64,000 bases of DNA from Gammaproteobacteria bacterium UBA2679 (GTDB taxonomy: Bacteria; Pseudomonadota; Gammaproteobacteria; Pseudomonadales; Oleiphilaceae), in assembly GCA_002354735.1 (NCBI GenBank), contig DEMD01000016.1, forward strand, positions 1 through 64,000. The letters run 5' to 3'. Positions within the stretch are counted from its first letter, which is position 1. Each line of letters starts with the position of its first letter. This document shows positions 1 to 7,123 of the stretch, in pieces. Under the pieces are notes generated by a model. That model did no database searches. It had not been told where the DNA came from and worked only from the letters and a program-made list of their open reading frames with translations. A program made the translations under genes and the position numbers.

Positions 1-15
1 GGCTCAATCAGTATC

Positions 16-125
16 AAGTTGCTTCAACTGACACAGCGGTTTACGCTCCTTTTTGTGCATTCGCTCCGCTCATTGTTGCACAAAAATCCACTACAACCGC
101 TGTGCAGCTGAGCAAAGCGTTAAGC
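16..125 (+). repeat. attC-like integron recombination site
   Basis: A hyphenated palindrome. The outer arms are ACACAGCGGTT and AACCGCTGTG, the inner arms TTTTTGTGCA and TGCACAAAAA. It ends in GTTAAGC at 119-125, which fits the GTTRRRY core exactly. It belongs to whatever cassette lies left of the window. Its inner part resembles the sites at 757, 3730, 4874 and 5848, which supports one array with a lineage-specific attC family. Confidence 0.75.
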
Positions 126-188
126 TAAAAGCCCCTCCGCCACATTGCTTTCCTTGTAGCGTGTTGCGCACTGAGCTACAATTGCGAA

Positions 189-467
189 ATGATTAAATCG
201 TTTCGTCACAAAGGACTGAAGCGGTTCTACGAAACTGGTAGTACCGCTGGCATTCAGGCTGCACATCAGCAAAAGCTTCGAATGCAACTCGTGGCTTTGG
301 AAACAGCACACACTATCGAAGACATGGAGGTCCCGGGCTTTCGCCTGCACCCGCTTAAAGGCAAGAACAAGGGTAGGTGGTCGATCTGGGTCAACGGGAA
401 TTGGAGATTGACCTTCGAGTTTCGAGACGGCAACGCGTACATACTTGATTACGAGGACTATCACTGA
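189..467 (+). CDS. higB: HigB-type toxin (RelE superfamily)
   Basis: A 92-residue protein matching the HigB family along its full length: the N-terminal MIKSFRHKGL, the central FRLHPLKG, and the C-terminal WSIWVNGNWRLTFEF and LDYEDYH segments. Family members are ribosome-dependent mRNA interferases. The stop codon overlaps the next gene's ATG by one base, so it is coupled to the HigA antitoxin. It lies between two attC-like sites and is therefore read as an integron cassette. Toxin-antitoxin cassettes are common in large arrays, where loss of the cassette is penalised. Toxicity is inferred from the family. Confidence 0.9.
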   Translation: MIKSFRHKGLKRFYETGSTAGIQAAHQQKLRMQLVALETAHTIEDMEVPGFRLHPLKGKNKGRWSIWVNGNWRLTFEFRDGNAYILDYEDYH

Positions 468-760
468 TGACTATGCACATGCCTCCTCACCCAGGTGAGT
501 TCATTAATGCGGTGTATCTCGAGCCGTACTCAATTAGCGCTCGTCAATTGGCCGCAAAGCTGAAGGTTTCTGCCTCCACTCTGGCTAGGCTGCTTAAAGG
601 GTCCAGCGGAGTTAGTCCAGAAATGGCGTTGCGACTATCTCGTGCGCTCGGCCGGTCTCCCGAGAGTTGGCTTGCCATGCAAGATCTTCATGACCTTTGG
701 GTGGCTCGCCGTCGAGTAGATCTTGATAGTATCGAACGTATCGACTTCGAGGCAGCTTAA
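467..760 (+). CDS. higA: HigA-type antitoxin (XRE helix-turn-helix)
   Basis: A 97-residue antitoxin of the HigA/VapI type. It opens with the family's HPGEFI motif and carries an XRE helix-turn-helix at roughly residues 25-75, including KLKVSASTLARLLKG and MALRLSRALGRSPESWLAMQ. It should neutralise the upstream HigB and repress the pair's promoter through the HTH. The start is fixed by the one-base overlap with higB. A damaged second copy of this gene lies at 3484-3731. The TAA stop forms the left end of an attC-like site. Confidence 0.9.
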   Translation: MTMHMPPHPGEFINAVYLEPYSISARQLAAKLKVSASTLARLLKGSSGVSPEMALRLSRALGRSPESWLAMQDLHDLWVARRRVDLDSIERIDFEAA

Positions 761-868
761 CAAGGCCACTCAAGGGACAAATTTACGGTCCGTATTTTGT
801 GCTTTCGCTTCGCTCAATGTTTGCGCAAAATACTCCACTCCAATTTGCCCATGATGGCAGCGTTAGAT
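757..868 (+). repeat. attC-like site after higBA
   Basis: Runs from TTAACAAG at the higA stop to GTTAGAT at 862-868, an exact GTTRRRY core. The inner arms ATTTTGTGC and GCGCAAAAT flank TTTCGCTTCGC, and the outer arms GGGACAAATT and AATTTGCCC pair imperfectly. This marks the boundary between the higBA and RDD cassettes. Confidence 0.75.
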
Positions 869-895
869 TGTCTTGGTCGCCCGCCGGGAATCATT

Positions 896-1843
896 ATGAC
901 TGAAAAAGTAGAACGCGACTGGGTTTCCAGCTTCTGGCGCCGAACTGGTGCGCTAATCATTGATACTTTAGTGCTTGGCGCTTTTGGTTTTATCCTTGGC
1001 CTATATTTTGAGGGGTATTTCGTTCAAATCGGAGGCTGGGGGCGACTAGTTGGCTTCTCAATAGCCCTTGTCTACTTTGGAATATTGAATAGTTCAATCT
1101 CTGGAGGCCAAACGGTAGGAAAGAAGATCTTTGACATCAAAGTGGTTAACGTAAAAAATAACTCGATAAGTCTTAGTAGATCTGTAGTTCGTTATTTAAT
1201 TCTAGCGACCCCTTTTGCTCTGAATGGAGCTAGACTTCCTGATGAGATTACCTTTTCTTTAGTGTTTTACATAATCTCAATGATTGTATTTGGTGGTGCG
1301 CTTTCAATTTTATACCTGTATATTTTCAATCGGACTACTCGTCAGTCACTTCATGACTTATTCGTAGGTACCTACGTCGTTCACGCGAACGTTGAAAAAC
1401 AAGAACCAGGAAAGGTTTGGAATGTTCATCTGATAGTCGTCGGCCTGCTTTTACTGGCAGCTGCCGTCACCCCAGCTCTCACTAGTCAACTAGTCGAAAG
1501 CGAACCATTCAAGGGTATGTTGCCTGTCCAATCGGCGATTTCAAATGATCCTGCTGTCTCCTACGCAACTCTATTTGTAGGCTCTTCAACTTTTAGTGCT
1601 ACCAATAACGACCCAAAAACGACAAGTTATATTAGGAGTCAGGCGTTCCTAAAAAGCGACGATGTGAGTGATTCTGATCTGGCCAGACGGCTCGCTGCTA
1701 TCATTGTCGCTAATTACCCTCAAGCTCTTCAAAAAGATATGATTCAGATTAACCTTACATATGGGTACGACATAGGGATTACTTCCAGTTGGTCTAGCAA
1801 TGCCTATAATTTTAACCCCCTTGAGCTTAAAGGTACGGAGTAG
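896..1843 (+). CDS. RDD family membrane protein
   Basis: The N-terminal half is an RDD domain: FWRRTGALIIDTLVLG with the family Arg and Asp, then GGQTVGKKIFDIKVV and a third hydrophobic segment ending in TRQSLHDLFVGTYVV. RDD proteins are polytopic membrane proteins of generally unknown function, some proposed as transporters. The ATG at 896 gives MTEKVERDW. An upstream in-frame start would run through the attC site and is not used. After a further membrane helix (about residues 180-200), a C-terminal tail of roughly 110 residues has no match I can name. It is a cassette gene between two attC-like sites, and its base composition is lower in GC than the chromosomal genes further right. Confidence 0.85.
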   Translation: MTEKVERDWVSSFWRRTGALIIDTLVLGAFGFILGLYFEGYFVQIGGWGRLVGFSIALVYFGILNSSISGGQTVGKKIFDIKVVNVKNNSISLSRSVVRYLILATPFALNGARLPDEITFSLVFYIISMIVFGGALSILYLYIFNRTTRQSLHDLFVGTYVVHANVEKQEPGKVWNVHLIVVGLLLLAAAVTPALTSQLVESEPFKGMLPVQSAISNDPAVSYATLFVGSSTFSATNNDPKTTSYIRSQAFLKSDDVSDSDLARRLAAIIVANYPQALQKDMIQINLTYGYDIGITSSWSSNAYNFNPLELKGTE

Positions 1844-1849
1844 CGAGAA

Positions 1850-1925
1850 TCTAACAAGTGACTGTGGTGTCAAATCTTAATATTAAGCTGCCAACTGCAC
1901 TTTGCCTATGAGCCAGGCGTTAACC
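1850..1925 (+). repeat. attC-like site (short form)
   Basis: Runs from CTAACAAGTG to GTTAACC at 1919-1925, a core with one mismatch. The arms pair only loosely. The site is called because it lies exactly between two cassette-type genes and shares the AACAAG...GGCGTTA ends of its neighbours. Confidence 0.5.
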
Positions 1926-1976
1926 CTTCCAAAATTCCGCCGTGTGCAGGTACGTCAATGACGTATGATGATGGTC

Positions 1977-2264
1977 ATGTATACGATCATCGAAACACCT
2001 ACATTTAAGGCAGACGTTGACAGAATCTGGTTCGATGGTGAGCGAAATAGCTTCTTTTCGTGGCTTGCAGCTAACCCAGAGGTTGGCACTCAGATTCCTG
2101 GTAGCGGCGGGTGTCCAAAAGTTCGTTGGTCGATTGCGGGTTCTGGGAAAAGTGGTGGAGTGCGAGTCACCTACTTCACTAAGTTGGTGAATGGAGAAAT
2201 TTGGCTTCTGGTCATTTACAAGAAGGCCGTTATGGAAAACATACCCGCGCATATCCTGAAGTAG
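1977..2264 (+). CDS. RelE/HigB-2-type toxin
   Basis: A RelE-superfamily toxin of the YgjN/HigB-2 branch. Visible marks are YTIIETPTF at the start, the GSGGCPKVRW segment, GKSGGVRV and the C-terminal LLVIYKKA. Such toxins cleave mRNA on the ribosome. The ATG at 1977 is chosen because family members start at this point. In-frame ATGs at 1965, 1968 and 1971 are alternatives, and no clear ribosome-binding site separates them. The antitoxin follows at once. This is a second toxin-antitoxin cassette, of a different subfamily from the one at 189. Confidence 0.85.
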   Translation: MYTIIETPTFKADVDRIWFDGERNSFFSWLAANPEVGTQIPGSGGCPKVRWSIAGSGKSGGVRVTYFTKLVNGEIWLLVIYKKAVMENIPAHILK

Positions 2265-2283
2265 ATCCGAGAGGTTCTTGAAA

Positions 2284-2583
2284 ATGAGGAGTGATGCCCT
2301 GACAGCGGAGGAACTTGGCAATAAGCTGCTCCAGTCTATCAAGGAGGTGAAAGCTGGGACCTCTGCACGAGTTAGCGTTGCAGAGCCCAATGAGGTGGCA
2401 GAGGCTCGCAGCAAGACGGGTCTGACACAGCTTCAGTTTGCTGAGGTGCTGCATATTTCTCCTCGCACACTGCAAGAGTGGGAGCAGGGTCGTCGTAAGC
2501 CATCAGGTCCGGCCAAAGCACTAATTAAAATCGCCTTTCGTCATCCTGAGGTTATTCGAGAAGACCTCGCACTTAGGGGTTAA
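2284..2583 (+). CDS. HigA-2/NadS-type antitoxin (XRE)
   Basis: Partner of the RelE-type toxin. The C-terminal half is a helix-turn-helix, ARSKTGLTQLQFAEVLHIS followed by RTLQEWEQGRRKPSGPA. This layout is typical of antitoxins that repress their own operon. The N-terminal segment (about 45 residues) is expected to bind the toxin. The ATG at 2284 sits about ten bases after GAGAGG. A TTG at 2278 in the same frame is possible but closer than ideal. The stop overlaps the next attC-like site. Confidence 0.85.
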   Translation: MRSDALTAEELGNKLLQSIKEVKAGTSARVSVAEPNEVAEARSKTGLTQLQFAEVLHISPRTLQEWEQGRRKPSGPAKALIKIAFRHPEVIREDLALRG

Positions 2584-2626
2584 CAAGTCGCTGCAACCGG
2601 CATGCACGCCAAGCAAGGCGTTAAGA
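2580..2626 (+). repeat. attC-like site (minimal form)
   Basis: A short site of about 47 bases. The left arm is TTAACAAGTCGCTGCA, the right arm GCACGCCAAGCAAGGCGTTAA. Left TAAC...TCGCT pairs with right AGCAA...GTTA. The core GTTAAGA at 2620-2626 misses the consensus only at its last base. Confidence 0.55.
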
Positions 2627-2639
2627 GTATCGAGTCCGC

Positions 2640-2921
2640 ATGAGTCACGACATTTATCGAACCTTCATCGGGGCGAAAGGCGTTGCATTAACGTGGATTG
2701 GCTCGGCTATAGGGCCCGTCTTCTTTGTGATAGGTCTCGAGCCTGAATATCGACGCCATCTCGCAGTTGGCATCGTCTGTTTTATCTTCGTTATCGTCTC
2801 GATCGCAGACGGTCTCAAGGCGCTTAAAGCAGGATCATGGGCCGGAGTCGTTGTTTATTCAGTTGTACCGTTTGCTCTAGTGGTTATAGGCGGAGTCTTA
2901 GTGGTCACGTCACTGGAGTAA
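2640..2921 (+). CDS. Small membrane protein, cassette gene
   Basis: A 93-residue hydrophobic protein with three likely transmembrane segments: about residues 13-32, 40-57 and 68-90. I recognise no family. It lies between two attC-like sites, which is the main reason to regard it as a real cassette gene. Small membrane proteins of unknown function are frequent in chromosomal integrons. No clear ribosome-binding site is seen before the ATG. Confidence 0.6.
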   Translation: MSHDIYRTFIGAKGVALTWIGSAIGPVFFVIGLEPEYRRHLAVGIVCFIFVIVSIADGLKALKAGSWAGVVVYSVVPFALVVIGGVLVVTSLE

Positions 2922-2942
2922 GCCAGGTCCATACGTCCAACT

Positions 2943-2992
2943 CATAACAGAGCGTTGCACCCGACTTCCGGCAACTGAGCACGACCTTATGT
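2943..2992 (+). repeat. attC-like site, decayed core
   Basis: CATAACAGAGCGTTGCACCCGAC on the left matches the form of many attC left arms, and the right end ACGACCTTATGT resembles ACGTTATGT with the core G changed to C. The position between two small cassette genes supports the call. The mutated core may block recombination. Confidence 0.45.
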
Positions 2993-3012
2993 GAAAACAG
3001 GAACTACCTAGA

Positions 3013-3321
3013 ATGCTGGAACTCAGACCTAATTGTGAGTGCTGCAATACAGACTTACCATTTGACTCATCCGTAGCTATGATTTGCAGTTACGAATGCA
3101 CTTTCTGCAAGAAGTGCGTCAATGAAATATTGGAGAACGTTTGCCCTAACTGCGGGGGTGGGTTTAGGTCAAGGCCGATTCGGCCAAAGGTGGCAAGAAG
3201 GTCAGGAACAAGTATCGAGCATCAACCGGCGTCGGACAAAAGAGTTCATACGACGTACAGTATGGATGAGCTGAAATCGTTCTCCGAGAGCGCTAAGCAT
3301 GTAAAGCCTGAACTCAGGTGA
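3013..3321 (+). CDS. DUF1272 zinc-ribbon protein
   Basis: The first 60 residues match DUF1272 closely: MLELRPNCECC, then SYECTFCKKC and CPNCGGGF, followed by RPIRP. The eight cysteines in four pairs suggest two bound zinc ions. The function is unknown. The tail of about 40 residues is hydrophilic and variable in the family. It is a cassette gene with attC-like repeats on both sides, and it starts about 20 bases after the preceding site. Confidence 0.85.
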   Translation: MLELRPNCECCNTDLPFDSSVAMICSYECTFCKKCVNEILENVCPNCGGGFRSRPIRPKVARRSGTSIEHQPASDKRVHTTYSMDELKSFSESAKHVKPELR

Positions 3322-3335
3322 TAGCGTGACCTCCC

Positions 3336-3410
3336 ATAATTAAGCCATCCAATACGCTCCCTTCGGTCGCCGGACGCTCGCTCTGAGCGCCGTTCAGACC
3401 GGTGTTATGT
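3336..3410 (+). repeat. attC-like site
   Basis: An imperfect palindrome around GGACGCTCGCTCTGAGCG ending in GTTATGT at 3404-3410, the same end as the site at 5449-5455. The left limit is uncertain. Confidence 0.4.
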
Positions 3411-3483
3411 GGCTTATCTGAGGTTGATGCGAAATAGATGATCGACTTTCTGGGTGAGATTGTGAGCGACCAAGATTTAAACC

Positions 3484-3731
3484 GGCAGTACCACTGGCAT
3501 TCAGGCTGCACTCGCTAATTGGTCGCAAAGCTGAAGGTTTCAGCCTCCACTCTGGCCAGGCTACTAAAAGGATCTAGCGGAGTAAGTCTGGAAATGGCGC
3601 TGCGACTATCCCGTGCTCTCAACCGGTCCCCTGACTGTTGGCTTGCCATGCAGGATCTTTATGACCTTTCGGTGGCTCGCGGTCGATTAGATTTCGATAG
3701 TATTGAGCGTATCGGCTTCGAGGCAGCTTAA
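3484..3731 (+). pseudogene. Collapsed higBA copy (internal deletion)
   Basis: Bases 3484-3510 match higB at about 237-263 (GGCATTCAGGCTGCA is identical). The next base resumes at a point equivalent to higA base 540 and matches higA to its stop. The join corresponds to loss of about 276 bases: most of higB and the first 24 codons of higA. What remains can encode only the HTH end of HigA, from KLKVSAST to SIERIGFEAA, with a TTG at 3519 as the only start. The toxin is destroyed. The truncated antitoxin lacks the HPGEFI opening and probably does not fold normally. Its own attC-like site follows. Confidence 0.8.
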
Positions 3732-3841
3732 TCAGTTACTGCAACCCACATATGCGCTTCCACGGGCTTTGCGCAAGTTACTTCGCGCCCTTTGTCGCGC
3801 AAAACCCGCTCTAGCGTAGGTGGCTGGGCAAGACGTTAAGA
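3730..3841 (+). repeat. attC-like site after higBA relic
   Basis: A long palindrome, CGCTTCCACGGGCTTTGCGC against GCGCAAAACCCGCTCTAGCG, ending in GTTAAGA at 3835-3841. It is nearly identical over its inner part to the site at 5848 and close to that at 4874. Confidence 0.7.
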
Positions 3842-3853
3842 GGCGGTTAGTAG

Positions 3854-4876
3854 ATGCAACAGTCGCAGCTTCTGAGAGATAAAGTCCTTTCTGCGCTGAA
3901 AGAATTTGCTAGCTCGATTGATTCGGGAAGCAAGGTTGTGGCTGATGTGTCGGCACTGATCCATGTGACGGATAGCTTGCCACTGTCGAGTTTTGATTAT
4001 TGGGAGCGCGTGATTCGCTCGGAGTTTGCTTCTGCCCTAAGAGAATCCACTCCTCCGAAGTGGAAGGTATGGTCCAAGCCGACGGGACTAGTAACTTGGT
4101 TGGATCTGATAAGCTGGGATGGTTACAAGCGAGAAAAAGCACTGCGAGCTCTCTCGGGGGCAGCACCAAACGCCTTCTTTTTTTCTCTTGCTGTTCGTAG
4201 ACTTAATGATTGGGTGCCTCAAGTTCGCAAGGCCGCACGGGAAAAACTTCCTGAAATAGCAAGATCGACTGATCCTGAATGTGTGGTTGAAGCGCTTTGT
4301 GTTGCACTTTCCAGGTGGAACTCCTGGGGAAGGATAGAAGAGGCGGAGAGAGAGGTTCTTCTGCAAATCATCTGCGAGAAAGAAATAGCTCGGTGCCTTC
4401 GATCTAAGCTTATTTTCTCGGCTTCCGGGCCGATGCCTTCACTTTTTTCACAGCTTGGCCGCACGCCGATACTTGATGAAGCAATTGAAGAAATAGCTAA
4501 TTCTGCCATTCAGCCTTCAGTTCGGGCTAAAGCATATCGTTGCTTGTTTGAAAGGCGAATCGCTTGGATTGAAGGTCGGAGGTGGGAGTGGACTGACATA
4601 CGATATGGTGAAAGAAAGCTAGTGCCGGTCGTTAGCGAGCGACAATTGGAGGTCGAAACTCCGCTGCTCGAACTTTTAAAAAAATCATCAGAGGATGGTT
4701 CATCAATCGTAAGGCGTATTTCAGCGGAAATACTGATACGAGAGCTTGACAGTCTAGGTGCTATGGCTAGGGTGCTTGCTGAACAGTTTGCGTTAGACGA
4801 ATCTCCACCGGTGTCAGAACGGGGTGACTTCGCATTGAAGAAACTTGAGGAAGCAGAGCGCGCTAGTCCCTCTTAA
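3854..4876 (+). CDS. HEAT-repeat-like cassette protein, unknown function
   Basis: A 340-residue, alpha-helix-rich soluble protein. The segment RRLNDWVPQVRKAAREKLPEI at about residues 113-133 has the HEAT-repeat form, with the conserved Pro/Val and Arg of a helical hairpin. A second, weaker one is SSIVRRISAEILIRELDSLG near residues 287-306. No catalytic motif is visible. HEAT proteins usually act as protein-binding scaffolds, but no partner is indicated here. At over 1 kb it is unusually large for a cassette gene. The ATG at 3854 follows the attC core by 12 bases. A defence role is possible but unsupported. Confidence 0.7.
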   Translation: MQQSQLLRDKVLSALKEFASSIDSGSKVVADVSALIHVTDSLPLSSFDYWERVIRSEFASALRESTPPKWKVWSKPTGLVTWLDLISWDGYKREKALRALSGAAPNAFFFSLAVRRLNDWVPQVRKAAREKLPEIARSTDPECVVEALCVALSRWNSWGRIEEAEREVLLQIICEKEIARCLRSKLIFSASGPMPSLFSQLGRTPILDEAIEEIANSAIQPSVRAKAYRCLFERRIAWIEGRRWEWTDIRYGERKLVPVVSERQLEVETPLLELLKKSSEDGSSIVRRISAEILIRELDSLGAMARVLAEQFALDESPPVSERGDFALKKLEEAERASPS

Positions 4877-4974
4877 CAAATACCCGCTTCCAAGTGTTTT
4901 GCGCATTTCGCTTCGCGCCACTGTCGCGCAAAACCCGCTCCAGCGCATATACGGCTGAGAGAAGCGTGTTACTG
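4874..4974 (+). repeat. attC-like site
   Basis: Starts at the stop codon of the HEAT-like gene (TTAACAAAT). The inner arms TTTTGCGCA and TCGCGCAAAA pair, and it ends in GTTACTG at 4968-4974. The core is degenerate at two positions. Confidence 0.65.
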
Positions 4975-4987
4975 AAAAGGAGTTCCC

Positions 4988-5353
4988 ATGAGTTATCAGG
5001 CGATCAATTTCAAAAACAAGCTCGGCCTCTTTGAGGAGCAATGGTCACCGAAGGTTATAGCTGAAATGAACGACTACCAGTTCAAGGTAGTCAAAATCCA
5101 AGGGGAGTTTGTTTGGCATGACCACGCGGATACGGACGAGACTTTCATCGTGCTTGCGGGTAGCCTGAGAATTGATTTTAAAGATGGGTCGGTGAGTTTG
5201 TCTGAGGGTGAAATGTACGTTGTCCCGAAAGGCATTGAGCATAAGCCTTATGCGGAACATGAAGCAAAGATTTTGCTCATCGAGCCCCGTGGCGTTGTGA
5301 ATACTGGCGACGAGGTGGGTGGTAAGACGGCAGAGAATGACGTCTGGATTTGA
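4988..5353 (+). CDS. Cupin domain protein
   Basis: A 121-residue single-domain cupin. Motif 1 is [20 protein letters not shown] and carries the His-His and Glu metal ligands. Motif 2 is [20 protein letters not shown] and carries the second His. This type is common in cassettes and small enzymes, and its substrate cannot be predicted. A good ribosome-binding site, AAAGGAG, lies seven bases before the ATG, inside the cassette and 13 bases after the attC core, so translation signals travel with the cassette. Confidence 0.85.
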   Translation: MSYQAINFKNKLGLFEEQWSPKVIAEMNDYQFKVVKIQGEFVWHDHADTDETFIVLAGSLRIDFKDGSVSLSEGEMYVVPKGIEHKPYAEHEAKILLIEPRGVVNTGDEVGGKTAENDVWI

Positions 5354-5357
5354 ATCA

Positions 5358-5455
5358 GGCAACAAGCGCCTGTTACGGAAAGATGCTTGCTGTCACTTTT
5401 TTTGCCGTTCGCAATATCTGCCATCAAGCCTCTGCCGCTAGGCTGAACGTTATGT
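5358..5455 (+). repeat. attC-like site
   Basis: From GGCAACAAGCGCC to GTTATGT at 5449-5455. The arms around TTTTTTTGCCGTTCGCAA are less regular than in the neighbouring sites. The left end is approximate. Confidence 0.5.
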
Positions 5456-5842
5456 ATGAGCTCATATTAAATTCTTGTTGGAGCAAACAGAACTCGAGGG
5501 CGATCTCGAATATTCGGTAATTCTGGTTCCCTGCGGTTCCCAGCCTGGCTTCTATCCCGAATTGCATGCCGACACGGTGTACGTACCGGAGAGAGTTTTT
5601 GGAGAATCTTCGGGATTGTCAACGCCTACAATTTGCAATTTTCCTATCACGTTTCGCGCAACCGCTCTGATCGCTGGGTTTACCGGGGGGACATGCTGCC
5701 TTGGGTCATCGAAGAACTTAATTTTATTCATTCGCTGGTGAATGATGATGTTCTTAAGGTCTACGTCGCTAGTGTCATCGACCTTCTTCGGAAAGCAGCG
5801 CTTCGGCCTGACGTGCTAGAAGTAGGATTCGAGGGGCCATAA
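5452..5842 (+). pseudogene. Frameshifted cassette gene, unknown product
   Basis: No single reading frame spans the cassette. An ATG at 5452 opens MYELILNSCWSKQ and then stops. A second frame from about 5475 reads LEQTELEGDLEYSVILVPCG up to about VFGESSG. A third, from about 5610, reads FGIVNAYNLQFSYHVSRNRS and continues to the TAA at 5842 with good coding character (LPWVIEELNFIHSLV). The simplest reading is one protein of about 125 residues broken by one or two frameshifts. I do not recognise the family. Sequencing error is an alternative to true decay. Confidence 0.5.
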
Positions 5843-5847
5843 GGGCA

Positions 5848-5961
5848 TGACGAGTTACTTCAACTGCCATCCGCGCTTCCACGGGCTTTGCGCAAGTCGC
5901 TTCGCGCCGTTATTGCGCAAAACCTCCTCTAGCGCGTAAGTGGCTGGGCAAGGCCTTAGAT
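5848..5961 (+). repeat. attC-like site, mutated core
   Basis: The inner palindrome CGCTTCCACGGGCTTTGCGC matches the site at 3730 exactly over 20 bases. The end is CTTAGAT at 5955-5961, which would be a perfect GTTAGAT core with one G-to-C change. Confidence 0.65.
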
Positions 5962-5975
5962 CGCAGGAGACCGGG

Positions 5976-6282
5976 GTGGACGAAGCCCGCTACGCAACAG
6001 AGTTGGATGCGCCGATTTTGGCGGAACTGAACCAAGAGATGATCGAAGCGTCCGGTCACAAGACAGATCTTGATCGGCAGGCGCTTGAACAGCGCATGCG
6101 GTCGTGGTTGGCATAACGTGAGTGCCGTGCAGCTTGATGTTCATCCGGATAACCGCGTGGCACTGTTGTTCTGGCGTAGCCTAGGATTTCAAGGGCAGCC
6201 AGAAGCGATGCGGCTTACTATCGCCTCTCAACAGCTGAACGCGGACCGGCTTTTCCGCTGGCGCCCACAGCTGCCCGATTAA
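5976..6282 (+). pseudogene. GNAT acetyltransferase relic
   Basis: A GTG at 5976 opens APILAELNQEMIEASGH...MRSWL, which resembles the N-terminus of GNAT acetyltransferases and ends at a TAA at about 6115. A different frame then gives SAVQLDVHPDNRVALLFWRS and LGFQGQPEAM, the typical C-terminal GNAT strand and helix. The middle of the domain, including the acetyl-CoA binding R/Q-x-x-G-x-G/A loop, is missing. This is a gene with an internal deletion and a frame change, not two genes. Confidence 0.65.
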
Positions 6283-6432
6283 GCTGAGCGTTCGTGCGTG
6301 GTCATCCGTTTTTCGTACATACGAGCGGCTGCAGCAGACATAGGCTTGCTGTCATCCTCTTTGTTAGGCCCAAAAAGGCCGCCGCCGAACCTTCGCTGCT
6401 GAACCAAGCGTCATATCTCTTGAGGTAAGTCT

Positions 6433-7053
6433 GTGCTAACCGATGAACAGAAGAAGTATCGAGACCGCGCTGACCGGGCGCGAAGAGAACTTTTCAAGGA
6501 AAAGGAAAAGTTCGACGTGATTTCGGACGGCTCAGGAAAACGCTACAGGGTGTGCGTCTATTATGTGCTTAGTGGTGCTCCCGAGAAAGCAACCGAATAT
6601 TTGGAATGGTTTGAACAGGCCTTTGCAGATGACATCGGTGAGCCCGCATTTCTGCTATATGCCGCATTGGCGCACTACCGCTTAGGCTCACTGAGCACAG
6701 CGCGGAGGTATCTGTTTGATTCGATGCTGAGCAATATTTATCTGCTCCCCTATTTGTTATCGCGATCGATGCCGAAACAAGACATGTGGCACTCATCTAA
6801 CCGGGCGCAGCCGGACTACATCGAGGAAATCGAGGAACTTCTCGAAGAGCCAACGAGTCAGGAGCGGGAATGGATCTCTGAGCAGTTCGACAGTGAGCTC
6901 TTCATGAAAGCTCGAAGCAAGTACATAGAAACATTTCATGCATTGGAGCATGCTAGCGAACTGGACACGCGTCGGAGCATTCTGGGGGATTGGCAGGACT
7001 ATATTTCTGCTTGCCGTGCAAATGAAATACTGCCAGTTGCTGCACGCGGATAA
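6433..7053 (+). CDS. Unrecognised soluble protein, cassette gene
   Basis: A 206-residue acidic protein. It starts at a GTG preceded by TTGAGG nine bases upstream. The central part, LSGAPEKATEYLEWFEQAF and LYAALAHYRLGSLSTARRYL at about residues 49-98, looks like tetratricopeptide-type helix pairs. The rest is charged helix. There is no signal peptide, membrane segment or catalytic motif. It lies between a weak GTTAGGC-ended repeat (6363-6369) and an attC-like site, so it is probably another cassette. No function can be assigned. Confidence 0.65.
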   Translation: MLTDEQKKYRDRADRARRELFKEKEKFDVISDGSGKRYRVCVYYVLSGAPEKATEYLEWFEQAFADDIGEPAFLLYAALAHYRLGSLSTARRYLFDSMLSNIYLLPYLLSRSMPKQDMWHSSNRAQPDYIEEIEELLEEPTSQEREWISEQFDSELFMKARSKYIETFHALEHASELDTRRSILGDWQDYISACRANEILPVAARG

Positions 7054-7098
7054 ATCACTCACTGCGCTCCCGATTTACCGGTGAGAATAGCGTTAATT
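7052..7098 (+). repeat. Short attC-like site
   Basis: From the stop codon (ATAAATCACTCACTG) to GTTAATT at 7092-7098. The arms TAAATCACTCAC and GGTGAGAATAGCGTTA pair in part. It is the last site in the window called with moderate support. Confidence 0.45.
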
Positions 7099-7123
7099 CA
7101 AAGTATCAACAGGGAGGTGCTCG

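Noticed and set aside
6283..6369. attC-like site ending in GTTAGGC
   Set aside because: The core fits GTTRRRY, but the left end and the arms cannot be matched, so it is only noted in the neighbouring gene entry.
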